Below are positions 1 to 12,988 of a stretch of DNA of 64,000 nucleotides, one piece after another. Origin of the DNA: Smallanthus sonchifolius (lineage: Eukaryota; Streptophyta; Magnoliopsida; Asterales; Asteraceae); contig CM042032.1 in assembly GCA_023525975.1 (NCBI GenBank), positions 22,326,001-22,390,000 of the forward strand, written 5' to 3'. The translations under genes and the position numbers were made by a program. The stretch's first letter is position 1. Every line of letters starts with the position of its first letter. The notes below the pieces were generated by a model. That model was not told the DNA's origin and searched no databases. It worked only from the letters and a program-made list of their open reading frames with translations.

Positions 1-32
1 AAGCTCTAGTTGCTGAGTTAGGCAATCAGGAG

Positions 33-566
33 ATGCCAGCTAGTGGTGAGCTTACTCCAGTGATTCCTGTGACTATTAGCCATGTTCATAAGAACGATGA
101 AGTTATGACTGCCATTGAGACTGTTAGGCCAACTACGGGAAATTTACGTCTTCCATCTCATCGATCTTTTCGTGAACATCCTGAAGGTCCACTTCTGAAG
201 TTTACTGCTAGGAAGACTGTGTTGCCAGTGAAGAAGAGAAAACTGGCCGATAGAGATGACGACGATGCGGAAACCGGGAAAGGAGACCAGGTTCAAGCAC
301 GAGAAGATGTGGCTGAATTAATGAGAAGGTTGGAAGAAAGCGAGAAGAAGGCTGAAGAAGCAATAAAGATGGCCGAGGAGGCTATTGCGAAAGCCGAGGA
401 GGCTACTGCGAAAGCCGCGGAAGCGGAAGTCAGAGAGGTTGAGGCCTTACAGCGTGTAGATGCACTTGAGGAGCGCCTCGAGGCCTCTCTAGCTCTTGCA
501 GTTACGTGTGTTCTGCTCGTTGCCACTGTTGCTCGCCTCGGTGTTCTCCCTCGTCAGAACCGCTAG
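33..566 (+). CDS. Coiled-coil ORF upstream of gag in G1 (5' end possibly off-window)
   Basis: Not a recognised family. The frame is open to the window edge, so the ATG at 33 is only the first visible one and the true start may lie upstream. Residues about 65-80 are basic then acidic. Residues about 95-150 are a helix with repeated KAEEA-like heptads, a likely coiled coil. The C-terminus (LALAVTCVLLVATVARL) is hydrophobic enough for one membrane helix. It ends 276 bases before the gag ATG. T3 has an ORF at the same place (45755-46444), also with a coiled coil, but the two sequences are not clearly alignable by eye. The conserved position suggests a real accessory gene; its function is unknown. 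Confidence 0.5.
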   Translation: MPASGELTPVIPVTISHVHKNDEVMTAIETVRPTTGNLRLPSHRSFREHPEGPLLKFTARKTVLPVKKRKLADRDDDDAETGKGDQVQAREDVAELMRRLEESEKKAEEAIKMAEEAIAKAEEATAKAAEAEVREVEALQRVDALEERLEASLALAVTCVLLVATVARLGVLPRQNR

Positions 567-842
567 TCCTTGTCCTTGACGATGTTGTTTTTGGAGTTCA
601 TGTCTCTTTCTTGTGTTATATTGGAGAAACTTGTTAGGGTTGGTCGTATGCCACACCCATTTTTGTAAATCATTTGGTTTAATGATGTATTCAAGTTTGA
701 ACTCTAACAATGATGACATGAAGTGGTTGATTTTGGTTTATCGTGGTGTTTGTCAAGTTATTTTCATACATACATGAATGACATGGATATTGTGGGATAT
801 ATATTGTCTCACTCGTTGTATGGTTGTATTGGAAAAAGGAAC

Positions 843-3800
843 ATGCCACCGCGGAGAGAAAACCAAAATGCTAACCCACTCCCCACTACGGCCAAGGAAT
901 TGGCTCAGTTGATTTCACAACACGTCAACACCGCCCTCGCTAATAGGACGGCCAACCAGAACATGAACCAGGGGAACCATATTGAAGGGTGCTCTTACAA
1001 GACCTTTCAAGCATGTCAGCCCCGACTCTTTTCTGGAACTGAAGGACCAGTCGGCATTGTCCGCTGGATTGAGAAAATGGAATCTGTGATGGTCATAAGT
1101 AACTGTACTGCAGCTCAACGCGTGAAGTATGCAACAAGTTCATTTCAGGATGAAGCTCTAACCTGGTGGAATACTCAGATTCAGGGTCTCGGGGAGGCTA
1201 ATGCCTACGGTCTCACTTGGGATCAGTTGAAGGAAATATTGCTGCGTGAGTATTGTCCACGCAACGAAATTCAGAAATTAGAAGCAGAATTCTGGAATTT
1301 GCCCATGGTAGATGCTGAAGTAAGGGAATACACGTCCAAGTTTCATCAATTGGCACGACTTGTACCCCATCTCGTAACACCGGAGCATAAAAGAATTGAG
1401 CGTTATATCTGGGGCTTGGCACCTCAGATCCGTAGTATGGTGACGTCAGCAAACCCTACGACTATGCAGAGTGCTGTGCAGTTAGCACACTCCCTGACTG
1501 ATGATGCTGTTCGTATGGGGACATTGAAGAAGAGTGGTTCAGGGAAAAAGCCAGTGGAAGTTGTTGATGGAACGACTGAGAAAGGAAAAATGTCAAGTGA
1601 AGGAAAGCGTAAGTGGTCTGAAGAATCTGGGAGTCATGCTGGTAACTCTCAGAACAAAAGAAGGAATCAGGGAAGGATGTATGCAGCCAACACCACAGAA
1701 ACAAGAAGGTTTCGGTCCTAACCCGAAGTGCAACAAATGTGGTTATTTTCACACTGGTCAGTGCAACGTCTGTGACCGTTGTGGCAAATTTGGACATCAA
1801 GCCCAAGCCTGTCGTGTGAAATTGGGAGTAAAGAAAGAAAAATCAAACCCTGGATGCTTTGAATGTGGAAGTGTAGGGCATTTCAGGAAGGATTGCCCAA
1901 AACTGAAAAACCAGGGAAACCGTGGTAGAGCATTCGTGATGGAGGCCAAGAAAGCACGAAAGGATCCATCGGTTGTTACCGGTACGTTTCTCGTTAATAA
2001 CCGTTATGCTTACATTTTATTTGATACCGGAGCTGATAAAAGCTTTGTTTCCAAAAACTTTGAACCTTTTCTTAGTTCAAAATCAAGTAAATTAGATGTT
2101 AAGTATTCTATAGAGTTAGCTAACGGAAAATTAATAGAAGCCGACGAAGTTTTTCGTGAGTGTACCATGCGTTTGGGAGATCGTAAGTATAGTATCGACC
2201 TTTTACCAGTAGAACTTGGAAGTTTCGATGTCGTTATTGGCATGGATTGGTTATCAAAGAATCATGCAGAGATTGTGTGCGATAAGAAGATAGTTCGTCT
2301 TCTACCTCCGACCGGTGAACCATTGGAAATCCAAGGTGATGAGTGTGCCCCTTTGAGAATCGTTAATATGATGAAAGCTCAGAAGTATTTGCGAAAGGGA
2401 TACCCAGCATACTTAGCCCACGTGGTTGACACTAGGGTTGAGGAGCAGAAGCTTGAAGAGATCCCTGTAGTTCGTGATTATCCGGAGGTATTTCCTAAAG
2501 AGTTACCTGGATTGCCACCGCAAAGGCAAGTCGAGTTCAGGATTGACCTAGTGTCCGGAGCAGCGCCGATAGCTCGATCTCCTTATCGTTTGGCACCATC
2601 TGAAATGCAAGAGCTATCCAAGCAATTGCAAGAATTGTAGGATAAAGGTTTTATAAGACCTAGTTTCTCGCCCTGGGGAGCGCCGGTTTTATTCGTGAAA
2701 AAGAAAGATGGCTCTATGAGGATGTGAATAATTATCGAGAATTGAACAAGCTTACCATCAAGAATCGGTATCCATTGCCGAGGATTGACGACTTGTTCGA
2801 TCAGCTGCAAGGATCGAGTTATTATTCGAAGATTGATTTACGTTCAGGCTACCATCAATTGAAGATTGTTGAAGAAGATATTCCGAAGACTGCATTCCGA
2901 ACCCGGTATGGTCATTATGAGTTTTTGGTCATGCCTTTTGGTTTGACAAACGCTCCTGCGGTATTCATGGATCTCATGAATAGAGTGTGCAGACCATACT
3001 TGGACAAGTTCGTGATAGTGTTTATCGATGATATACTCATCTACTCACGGACCAAGGAAGAGCACGAGCACCATTTGAAGCTGATTTTGGAGATGTTGAG
3101 GAATGAGAAACTATATGCTAAACTTTCCAAATGCGAGTTCTGGATCCGAGAAGTTCATTTTCTTGGACACGTTATCAATGAGAAGGGTATACACGTGGAT
3201 CCAGCAAAGATTGAGGCAATTAAGAATTGGGAAGCGCCAAAGAGTCCGACCGAGGTACGACAATTCCTAGGTTTGGCAGGTTACTATCGAAGGTTTATTG
3301 AGAATTTCTCCAAGATAGCGCAATCCCTAACACAATTGACCCAGAAAGACAAGGAGTATGTCTGGGGAGAAAGGCAAGAGGCAGCGTTTCAATTGTTGAA
3401 AAAGAAGATGTGCAGTGCCCCTATCTTGTCTCTTCCTGAGGGGACAGATGGATTCGTTGTGTACTGTGATGCCTCTCACCAGGGTCTTGGTTGTGTCCTA
3501 ATGCAGAATGGAAAGGTCATAGCGTACGCGTCTCGTCAACTCAAGGTGCATGAACAGAATTATGCGACGCATGATTTGGAACTGGGTGCGGTGGTTTTTG
3601 CACTCAAAATTTGGAGGCACTACCTTTACGGTACTAAGTGCACAATTTTTACAGATCATAAGAGTCTCCAGCACATTTTTACCAGAAAGAGCTGAATATG
3701 AGGCAGAGACGTTGGATGGAATTGCTCAATGACTACGATTGTGATATTCATTATCACCCAGGCAAGGCTAATGTCGTTGCCGATGCCTTGAGTAGGAAGG

Positions 3801-5302
3801 AGCGAGTCAAGCCCTTACGCGTGCGTGCGTTGGGATTGACCATTCACACAAACCTCACAGCTCAGATTCGTGATGCACAACAAGAAGCTCTAAAGGAAGA
3901 GAATTTAAAGGATGAGAATCTTCGTGGTATGGTTAGAGAACTTATACCCAAGTCTGACGATGCCTTGTACTTCATGGATAGAATATGGGTGCCTCTGGCA
4001 GGCAATTTACGAAAAATGGTTTTGGATGAGGCCCATAAATCAAGATATTCGATTCACCCCGGATCGACAAAAATGTATAAGGATATCAAGGAGCACTACT
4101 GGTGGCCGAACCTGAAGGGTGATATTGCTTCATACGTTGGTAAATGTTTGACATGCGTGAAGGTCAAGACCGAGTACCAAAAGCCATCTGGACTTCTGCA
4201 ACAACCGGAGATTCCGCAGTGGAAATGGGACTGTATTGCCATGGATTTCATCACCAAGTTACCCCGAACGTCTAGTGGCTATGATTCCATCTGGGTAATT
4301 GTGGATCGTTTGACGAAATCAGCACATTTCCTACCAGTGAAGGAATCTTACCGAATGAAGAAATTGGCGAGCATATACCTCAAGGAAGTAGTGTCCCGAC
4401 ATGGGGTGCCGACTTCGATCATCTCCGATAGAGATAGTCGTTTCACATCGAAGTTTTGGCGGTCACTACAAAAAGCCTTGGCTTCTCGTTTGGATTTAAG
4501 CACTGCGTATCATCCACAGAGTGATGGTCAAAGTGAAAGGACCATCCAGATTTTGGAAGACATGCTCCGTGCCTGCGTAATCGACTTTGGTGGAAGTTGG
4601 GATACTCACCTACCATTGGCTGAGTTCTCCTATAATAACAGTTACCAAATTGGCTTGAAAGCCGCTCCGTTTGAAGCCCTGTATGGGAGAAAATGTCGCT
4701 CACCGCTTAGTTGGGCAGAATTTGGTGACAAGCATATAACTGGACCAAAGCTTGTCCAGGAAACTACCGATAAGGTTTTCAAGATACGTGATCGTTTGAA
4801 GGTTGCCCAGGATCGTCAGAAGAAATACGCTGATAGAAGAAGGAAACCATTAGCATTCCAAGTGGGAGACAGAGTTATGCTAAGGGTCTCTCCTTGGAAG
4901 GGGGTAGCTAGGTTTGGCAAGCATGATAAGCTTAGCCCCCGCTACATTGGACCTTACAAGATTATTGCTTGTGTAGGGCCAGTTGCTTACCGACTGCAAT
5001 TACCGCGAGAACTAAGTGGAGTTCATAACGTATTCCATGTGTACAATCTGAAAAAGTGTTTGTCTGATGAGACACTCGTGATACCTTCAAATGAAGTGTG
5101 TGTTGATGACAAGCTTCATTTTTGGGAAGAACCCGTGGAGGTTTCTGATTGGAATATTCACAAGACCAGGCGTAGTCGTATCAAGTTGGTCAAGGTCAGA
5201 TAGAATTCAAAGCGTGGTCCCGAGTTCACGTGGGAACACGAAGATGAGATGAAACGGAAGTACCCTCATTTGTTTAAGTCTGTCCGTAACCAGGCTTCAT
5301 AG
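843..5302 (+). pseudogene. gag-pol: G1 gag-pol polyprotein, broken
   Basis: Gag starts at the MPPRRENQNA ATG and contains the retrotransposon gag core (SYKTFQACQP to about 1500). Zinc knuckles CDRCGKFGHQAQAC and CFECGSVGHFRKDC follow, then the aspartic protease motif FDTGADKSF (near 2022-2045), RT with FIDD (near 3023), RNase H ([10 protein letters not shown]), integrase HHCC finger, and a DD35E core (AMDF, SDRD, SERT). The frame is broken by a frameshift near 1680-1710, a TAG at 2638-2640 (normally Leu), a frameshift near 2715, another near 3680-3697, and a TAG at 5201-5203 where T3 has Trp in the chromodomain-like tail. Unlike T3, gag is continuous at the position of the T3 intron. Confidence 0.9.
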
Positions 5303-5329
5303 CGTAAAATTTCGGGACGAAATTTCTTT

Positions 5330-5342
5330 AAGGAGGGGAGGC
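5330..5342 (+). other. Polypurine tract of G1
   Basis: AAGGAGGGGAGGC lies directly before the TGTGACATCC terminus of the 3' LTR, the expected site of plus-strand DNA priming. Confidence 0.8.
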
Positions 5343-6047
5343 TGTGACATCCGGCAATTTTCAGGTTATTTACCGTATAACCTTAGAACGCGTTTATAAT
5401 TTAATTATGTGTGTCTTAGACTTAATTTCAGTTAATTAGGTCATTATAAAGTCTAGCAAAGCCCTTCGTATGCATAGGTTTGCATTTCGTGAAATTTCAA
5501 AAATTTCGGTACCGCGTATCGGTAAAATGTCCGTATTTGGCGTTGGTGACGACCCGGTTAACCATAAAAATATCAGTTTCGATGAAAATTATATAAACTG
5601 GTTTATATTAGTGGATTATGTGTGAAATTTATGTGCAATGTGTTAAATACCGCTTTCGACGATTTTCGTTGCGTTTTACCCGGTACAATCGCGTACCGGA
5701 TGAGTTAAAATGAACTGTTAGCAAAAATTATTATTTTCACTAATTATGATAGCAAATAATTAGTGGGTATTTTATATATTTTTATTTTGATGAAAAACCA
5801 TGTTTAAAGTGGTAACATTTTATAAAAGTGTTGTAGTTTTTATAAAAGATCACCTACATGTGTGTAGAGGTTTATAAAATAAAAGATGGCATCTTTTCTC
5901 TCTCCCAAAAATCAGCCATAAAAAGTGGGTCCCACACCCTAATCAAGTGTTAAACACACTCATTTGATTCCTTACACACTTTGTACAAAACTACACTCCA
6001 CAAATTTGATCATTCAACTTGCATGAAATTTGAATGGGAGATGTCAC

Positions 6048-6108
6048 CTCACTCTCTCTCCTTCTCTCTCTCTTTGGGCTGAATTCAACCCCTCACACCC
6101 CTATAAAT
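6048..6108 (+). promoter_or_regulatory. LTR promoter of G1: CT-rich tract plus TATA box
   Basis: A CTCTCTCTCC-type tract (about 6048-6075) is followed by CCCTATAAATACCCC, with the TATA core at 6102-6108. Transcription would be expected to start about 30 bases downstream, in the pyrimidine-rich TTCAATCTTCACTTC stretch. Assigned by motif only. Confidence 0.6.
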
Positions 6109-7622
6109 ACCCCTTCAATCTTCACTTCAACTCCACACCTTTCTATCATTTTTTCTCTAAGTGTTCTTTCAAATGTTCTTGAGTTTTTGGTGTTCTTGGA
6201 GCATTTTCTTGAAGATACAAGAGTGTGGAGCCAAATACTCAACAAAACCATCCATCATCTTGCATTTCTCTAGTATTCTCCTTGATTTAGTCAAGTGGTA
6301 TGAATCTCCATCTCTTTCTTTACTTTTCTTAAAGAAAGCTTTCATTTTTGCAAGTATTGTTCACCTTTAATAAAAGGATTTTTATGAACTATTAAAATCA
6401 GCAAATAATGGGTCTTTATTGAAGATTTTCATGGATTTATTTGTATGTATGGATGTCGTGTATATGCATGTATGTTTATATGTTCATATCTTGCAAAAAG
6501 TGATGAATTAGGACTTGATCTTTACATGCAATCAAATATTTTGTTATGTTTTGTTTCAAACAGAAAATAATGGTATATTATTGCATAAAAACATGTTAGT
6601 TTATGCATGGATCATTGAATTGATGATTTAGGTGTTTATTGCTAAAGATTGTTGTCCAAAAGTATGATTTAAACTAGGGTTTTAGCATGGATCATTTAGA
6701 TTGTTTGAAATATGGAAATATGATGATAAAAGTGATGTTTTATGATAATAATAATCAGGTCTAAAAGTGTTATTTATGTTGTGATGATTTGCTAAATGTA
6801 TGACATGTTTATGTTGCTTAAAAGAAGCTAAAAAGGTAGATTTTTGTATGAAAATAGATAGATTTGTAAATCTGGAATCATGGATGTAATATGATGATAT
6901 TTTAGGTCTAAAATATATATTTTTAGTAATATGTATGATTCTTAGTGTTTGGATGCGTTTCGTTAGGTTTTACGCTAAACTAGTCGATTAAAACAGTAGT
7001 TTCGACATGAAAAATGAGTATTTGTTAAATCTGATTTTGAGTAGTAAGTTTGAGTATATTTTATGATTAAAATACAGCTCTTAAGGTATATAATGAGTTA
7101 ATGTTATGAAATATGCGTTTGTACTTGTCGTTGACGTTTTGGTTGTCACGTATGTGCTAGAAATTGCCATGATTAGGTACTTTATGTCAAAATAATGAAA
7201 GATTATTTTGGTTGTTGAAATATATTTTATTAAGTATGTTTTGATGATATATGATGTTATATGAACTCATGCGTTAGAAATTTGGAAGTTACTTCCTTAA
7301 AAGTTAGACGTTTTGCTTGAAAAGTGCTTATGTGCAAATATTGTGACTTAAGTGTTTTCACATGTGATCTAGGACTTATAAGCATATGTATGTGTGTATG
7401 ATCCACCGTTTTTCGTTAAAAACATAACCGCGTGTCGAAGTCACCAACGGGTCGTTTAAATAAATATTTTCTTAAAAATATTATAAGTCTAAGTAGGTTG
7501 GGTGAACAACTTGCTTGTAAGACTTGAGGTTCAATTAGTGATGTATCCCTCGTATTTAGGGCACCGTTAGCGTTCGTGGGCGTATTTTTGCTAGCACTCG
7601 TTTTCCGTCGTTCGTTATCAAG

Positions 7623-8119
7623 GTGAGTTTTTCACGACCCCTTTTTAAACTATTTTGTTATTTTATAAACTATGGGGGAAGAACATGCTTTCGTTCGTTT
7701 ATCATGATACTGGACTTACGTTATGTGTTCGTTTGATGGTCTCGAGTAAGGGCTTTAGTTATGTGTTCATGTATGTCGTTCATGAATAGCCCCGCCGTTA
7801 TAATCATTAGCCTCGTGTAGGCCGCAAGGTGTGTTGATAGATCTATTTGGGACTGACTGCCCACTCTCGTGATCAGTAGCACTGATCGGTCGTTCGTACG
7901 AGAGAATATATTTTGAAAGGATTCGTGGGGACAAGTTGTATTCGTGTCTCGGTTTGATTATAAGCTCTAGGTACTGTCATTTGTCATATTCTTAGCTAGT
8001 CTATGACATATCACATGTTTGTCCAAGTTGCTTGATAGTTCGTAAAACTCGTTTATGTTTTCGTTTAAACCCGTGAACTCGCTCAACTTTATGTTGATGT
8101 TTTTAAGCATGTTTTTCAG
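7623..8119 (+). other. Candidate intron inside G1 LTR
   Basis: Donor ATCAAG|GTGAGT at 7623 and acceptor GTTTTTCAG|G ending at 8119, 497 nt. The same donor and acceptor recur at homologous positions in the G0, G2 and T3 LTRs (539, 449 and 510 nt), with a conserved GTGAACTC block 30-45 nt before the acceptor. No transcript evidence is available here. Confidence 0.45.
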
Positions 8120-8416
8120 GTACTTATATGCTCTTGCGCGGTTATGAAAACGGGCTTTTGGGCAAACACTTGCATCGGAATTCTGTTGGGACATTTCAAA
8201 CTTTATTTTGGATTCTCATTTGTTGGATCATGAAAACTCCCGTCTTAAATTTTAGTGCATTTCAATTTGAATAATTGTAAGACTTATCTTTATTTTGTTA
8301 AACCTTTCCGATGTTTTAATCAAATGTGTTTGCTTATTTTCATTGGGCTCCAACTTATGTGACCACCATGCTTACGTCTCGTTTCCGCTGCGAATCGTCG
8401 TTTTCGGGGTGTGACA

Positions 8417-8526
8417 CGTAGCCGGGTTAAATTGGTTAAGGTACGTTGGAATTCAAAGCGCAGCCCCGAGTATACGTGGGAGCGGGAAGAAAAAATGAAT
8501 TCAAGACGTTGGCTTTCATTTTTTCT
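8417..8526 (+). pseudogene. Fragment: last codons of G0 gag-pol
   Basis: Directly after the G1 LTR, the frame starting at 8417 reads RSRVKLVKVRWNSKR and then SPEYTWEREEKM. This is the same chromodomain-like tail that ends the G1 and T3 polyproteins. It shows that G1 inserted into the very end of another chromovirus's pol and that the following LTR belongs to that host element. Confidence 0.8.
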
Positions 8527-11216
8527 TAAGACACCCAGTATTTCAGGTCAATATCCATATTAAATAAATTCACGTTCATAACATATTTTTCCTAAAGTTT
8601 TATTTTGACTAAGTAAAGTCAAGGAGTCTAGCAAAGGAACTTATATCAAAATAGTAATTTTTATGAATTACTAGGAAAATAAACAGTGGTAACCCGCAAG
8701 GTACGGTCGTTGGTGATTGACAAGAATTTTATTCTAGCAAAAGTCTAGGGACACGCTTTAATGTAAAAACATAAATATTGGTGACTAAACTTTTATAAAA
8801 GTTGACATATAAATAATCGTTATATGGTTCTATATTATTTTATGTATACATGTATTATATTAGTTAAAACATTAACCATGACAGGTTAAATTAGTGGACT
8901 ATTAAAATAATCAAGATACAAAATATATATAGTTTTTAATCATAAAAGTTCTACATCGGGTCGTGGAGATTCAAGGAAGATTGGAGCTAGGAGTCGGGTC
9001 GTGATAGCAAAAGAACACTCACCATCTTCTACTAACGAATCCCCACCTAGCTTGTCTAGCGGTATGAAACCGACACCACACTTTATTTTCATCTTTATTT
9101 TTAGTTTTAAAGCTAGTTGTTCACCGAAGTAACAAAAGATTTAAAAGATTAAAAAGGGTTTCTTTTTATAAAGGTTTAACTTATTATGTTTAAAAACTAA
9201 AAGTTTTATAAAAATATATGTAATGGGGGGAAAATAATAAGTTTGTATGCATAGATCATTGTTTTGAAACATTTTATGAGATGTTGTTGTTTTGATTCCA
9301 TGATGATAAATTATAAATTGTCTAACCAAAAGCTTTGTATAAATATATATAAAGGATCGAAATTTGTATGTATATATATATATATATATATATATGAGTA
9401 GATATTATTGTTGATCATTTGATGGTAAAATATAGATTGTTAAATAAGAGACATGATTAGTGAATTTTACAAAATAAACACTAGCGACATAAAGACTAAG
9501 AACTGTTTAAGTATGTGCATATTAGGTCAAAAATGGCAAGATATATATGATGGCGCTTGGTTGATTGTTTAAAGCACGACTTGATGATATTGGTAGAAAA
9601 ATATGCATGATCAGGAGGTTAGGTTGTATCTGTGTATAATATGCATATGTAAACCGGAATATATGTGTAGGTATACATATTTATGATGTTGTCAAGTTGT
9701 TTATTTAGAAACATGAAACTTGGTACGATTAAAATGTCTAAGACATTTAGTAATTATAACAATCATATATTCACATATTATGATGGAATAATCGTAGAGA
9801 AATTATGTGAATGAAATTAAAGGCATTTCGGTAAAAGTATAAATGTATACGTGTTATAATAAAGCATATTGAAATATATATAGAATTAATAAACATACTT
9901 CTGTGTATTTGGTGAAAACATAAATGTATGACAAGATAATAAATATCGTTCGGAACAAGTAATTGTATGTGAATGTGTTAAACATGGTTTATGTGCTCGT
10001 AGAATAAACGACATGCTTAGTACAAACTCGTGCGATATTTGTGATTTATATAATTATTGATAGGAAATAATTATATGATGATACATGGACTATAATATAA
10101 ATATATTATAAGATGTTGCAGAAATAATATTTATTTTTGACAAACATAACAAGTCACCAATATGGAAATATAATATTTTTCCAGAAAATAAATAAAGCGT
10201 CTAGACTGGAATAATAATCACCAACGAGTCGTCATGAGAAAACATTGTTTTAGATAACACAAAGACATACTTAACATGAATAGTTAAGTCGGGTGAACAA
10301 CTTGCGCTTAAGACGGGTAGTCTTAACGGGTATAGTATCCTTGTGTAATTACGATACGGATAAGCGGGGTTTACGGTTATTCAAGTATTTGCTAGCATTC
10401 ATACTATCTAGGTGAGTTTCACTAACCCCTTTTTCTAAGTTTTTGAAATGTTTTGGGGTGGAAACACACTTGTAAAGAATTTTCGTATATAAATGAACGA
10501 ACAAATGATCAGACCATATGTGTGCATTGAGGGAAACATAGAGCTCTTAAAGTCCTTAGAATAAAAACTTAGTAACCATTAGCTATGGATTTAGCCCGGG
10601 ATTCTATGGATAGTACTATTGGGGGTAACGCCTCCGGTCATGGTTAGTCGCGCTAACCAGGGGTCCAAATGACCGAATGACCGCAAATTATCTTACTCGC
10701 AGAAAGGCGAGGGGAGGCACAGAAAGTTGGGGTTTGGTTACGGTCTCGTGCATTACATATTAATTTGTATTCCTTGCAAGCTTACAAATGGGGTCAATTG
10801 GTCAGGGTAATGTTCAGAATTCATTGGTTATACATACAAAGAGTTTTGATCAGAAAATGATCATGTTTAAACGCTGGATTTATGATAAATCTTGATAATG
10901 ACTTGTGAACTCACCAACCTCGTGTTGACACGTTTTAAGTATGTTTTCAGGAAATTGAACGTGGTCATCAGGTTAGCAATGTAGGTTACATGCATGCATG
11001 TGGATGCGGCTTTTGAAGGATTTCTCTCGTATAACTCATGGTCTTGAGTCATATTTGCGAAATCTTAAACTTTTGTAAACTCAAGTTGATATTTTGTGAT
11101 GTAAATATTTTAAACTCGATTATGTATCCAATTACATGTATGTGTTTGAGGTAATCATATGCTTTGGAAACCAATGAATGTTATGCCTCGCGTTTCCGCC
11201 TTGGCGGGGTGTGACA
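8527..11216 (+). repeat. 3' LTR of G0, degenerate start
   Basis: The start (TAAGACACCCAGTATTTCAGG) aligns with TGTGACATCCGGCAATTTCAGG of the other chromovirus LTRs. The end GGGGTGTGACA is intact at 11216. Length is about 2.69 kb. Internal landmarks shared with other copies are TAGGTGAGTTTCACTAACCCC (10410), GTGAACTCACCAACCTCGTG (10906) and TTTTCAGG (10945). A candidate intron 10412-10950 (539 nt) occupies the same place as in G1. No ORF of note. Confidence 0.75.
9369..9395. repeat. (TA)n microsatellite
   Basis: About 13 uninterrupted TA units inside the G0 LTR. Confidence 0.9.
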
Positions 11217-12988
11217 ATGCGAAATCCGAATTGGGGCTTTTGATTCTAGACTTTATCATAATTCAATTAATTCACATGGTTAGCTTCATAATCTATCACT
11301 CATTGAAAGCCCTATGTTTATTTTATCAAATAATATCAAATTGATCACAACCCGTAACCTAGGGTTTGTTCTTGATTCGATTTGGGGTTTTTGATCTTAA
11401 ACCCAACCTCAATGAAATTAAACTATACCAATAGACTCGCAACGCTCTAATCAGTGAAAACCCTATGATTCAAACAACATCTAATATCAGATTTTACCGA
11501 TTCAATCTTGTGTTCTTGAACTAGGGTTTCGGCCCAAATTCATGTAATCTAATGATATTAAACTCGTTAGTTTTGCGATTAAACCCACACTCAGACTCAC
11601 CATGACTCGATCATTGAAACCCCTAATCAGTCTTGTTAAATTTCGATCGAATTCGTGGGTTTTGGGCTGGGACCGACCGCGATCGGGTATAGGGAAAAAG
11701 CTCTCGGGAGTTTTTGATTAAAACCATTTTGATCTAGTTCATATCGCGATTCCCTAGCGGACTCGGGTTCGAGTCTCCCTCCCCTGTTTTTGGCATTTTT
11801 ATTATTTTAAACTATTACTTAAATACTTAACCTATTCCTATATTGTTATATTATTTTATTAGCGTATTTTGAACCCGTAAAACACCCGTAGACTAGGGTT
11901 TGGTTTGTAAACCATAATTATTATTATAAACTCATTTATAAACTAATATTTATATTATTTTCAACCCGTAACTCCCACTATTAAATAATATATATTTTTA
12001 TATTATTTCATCTCGTCAAATTTCTTTGTGTGACGTTTAAACTAAAAACAATATAACCGTTTATATTATTTACTCACGTTTTCATACTCGACTAAAAATA
12101 ATATATTTATTATTTTCCACGCAATGATTAATTAGCTAATCCGTCTAACCTAAAAATAATGTATTAAATTATATTATATTTTTCCTAACTTTTGTAAACG
12201 ACTCAAACGTACAATTTTATGTAATTGTTTAATTATTATTCATTATTAACATACGACACGTAACGCTTAGATCGTAATTTTTGTATTAAAAATCTTTATT
12301 CCCGTAGACACGTTCGTCTACTCTTAAATCCTAAGAATGCGTTAAGATGTTCCAACTTTCGTGTCGTCGTCACAAATCTCAACTTGTCCCTAATGTATGT
12401 GTTTATAATTTTAGGGCATTCGTAAGTCGCCTGAGACTTACACTCGTGGTTCCAACTCATCTCTTGTGCGATATTACCTACGCTGTTCAGGTGAGTTTTC
12501 ACGGCCCTTTTTTACTGTTTTAACTTGGGGGAGAAAACATGATTTAACTATTTTGAGATTTTGTAATTCATATGTTATCAATGTTAAAGCTAAGCGTAAC
12601 ACGCTATCACAGAAAGTCCTCATCTCATATCGGACCGTTAATATGGATCTTAGCGAGGTAATGTTTAGTAGTACTACTGGGTTTGACAAATTAAATCGAT
12701 TGGAGATCGAACGGGTGAATTCTTAGCCTACTCACATCGCTAGTGTTGATAGACCTGGCAGGAGGCAAATAAACAAACAGTCAACTTCGGTTGCGAGCGC
12801 TTAAGTTAAACATGAACATAGGTTAGCTACCTATAGATACATATTGAATGATCATAAATCTGGTAAACGCTTATTTATATATTGAAACCTGTGAACTCAC
12901 CAACCTCGTGTTGGCATCTTTTCTTACATGTTTTCTCAGGTCGCTAAGATAAGGCACAGGTGCACGTTAGGACATGCATGGGATTCTT
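11217..12988 (+). repeat. Partial chromovirus LTR (G2), truncated on the right by Copia A
   Basis: The segment 12464-12988 clearly matches the T3 LTR at 44780-45350. Shared blocks are CAGGTGAGTTTTCACGGCCC, GGGGGAGAAAACATG, AGTAGTACTACTGGG, ACAGTCAACTTCGGTTGCGA, GTGAACTCACCAACC and TTTTCTCAGGTCGCTAAG. The match stops at about 12988, where 65 bp of Copia LTR begins. The AT-rich 11217-12250 half is presumably the rest of the same LTR but I cannot align it by eye. A candidate intron runs 12491-12939 (449 nt). A weak tRNA-like box pair lies near 11730-11776. No gene. Confidence 0.6.

Larger units (their letters stand above)
1..8416 (+). mobile_element. Ty3/gypsy chromovirus G1 (Tekay/Del-like), decayed; 5' part outside window
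   Basis: The order is coiled-coil ORF, gag with two zinc knuckles, protease, RT, RNase H, integrase with a chromodomain-like tail, polypurine tract, and a 3.07-kb 3' LTR running from TGTGACATCC to GGGTGTGACA. RT-before-integrase order marks Ty3/gypsy. The long LTRs and the C-terminal [18 protein letters not shown] block (here with a stop in it) fit the Tekay/Del chromoviruses. The 5' LTR and primer site are off the left edge. The right edge lies inside codons of another chromovirus (G0), so G1 is a nested insertion; the five bases after the LTR are CGTAG, but the left duplication cannot be checked. Several stops and frameshifts show that it is dead. Confidence 0.85.
5343..8416 (+). repeat. 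3' LTR of G1 (3,074 bp)
   Basis: Begins TGTGACATCCGG after the polypurine tract and ends GGGTGTGACA. It contains the TATA promoter near 6102 and a candidate intron at 7623-8119. It also has a single 17-bp palindrome (GATCAGT-AGC-ACTGATC) at 7871-7887. Blocks shared with the T3, G0 and G2 LTRs include the AGGTGAGTTT donor-like block with a GGGGGAAGAACATG-type motif and the end TGTGACA. Small ORFs inside it show no coding signature and are not annotated. Confidence 0.85.

Noticed and set aside
6034..6370. Small ORFs in the G1 LTR
   Set aside because: They overlap the CT-rich promoter and the presumed transcript start; composition is low-complexity and no homologue is seen in other LTRs.
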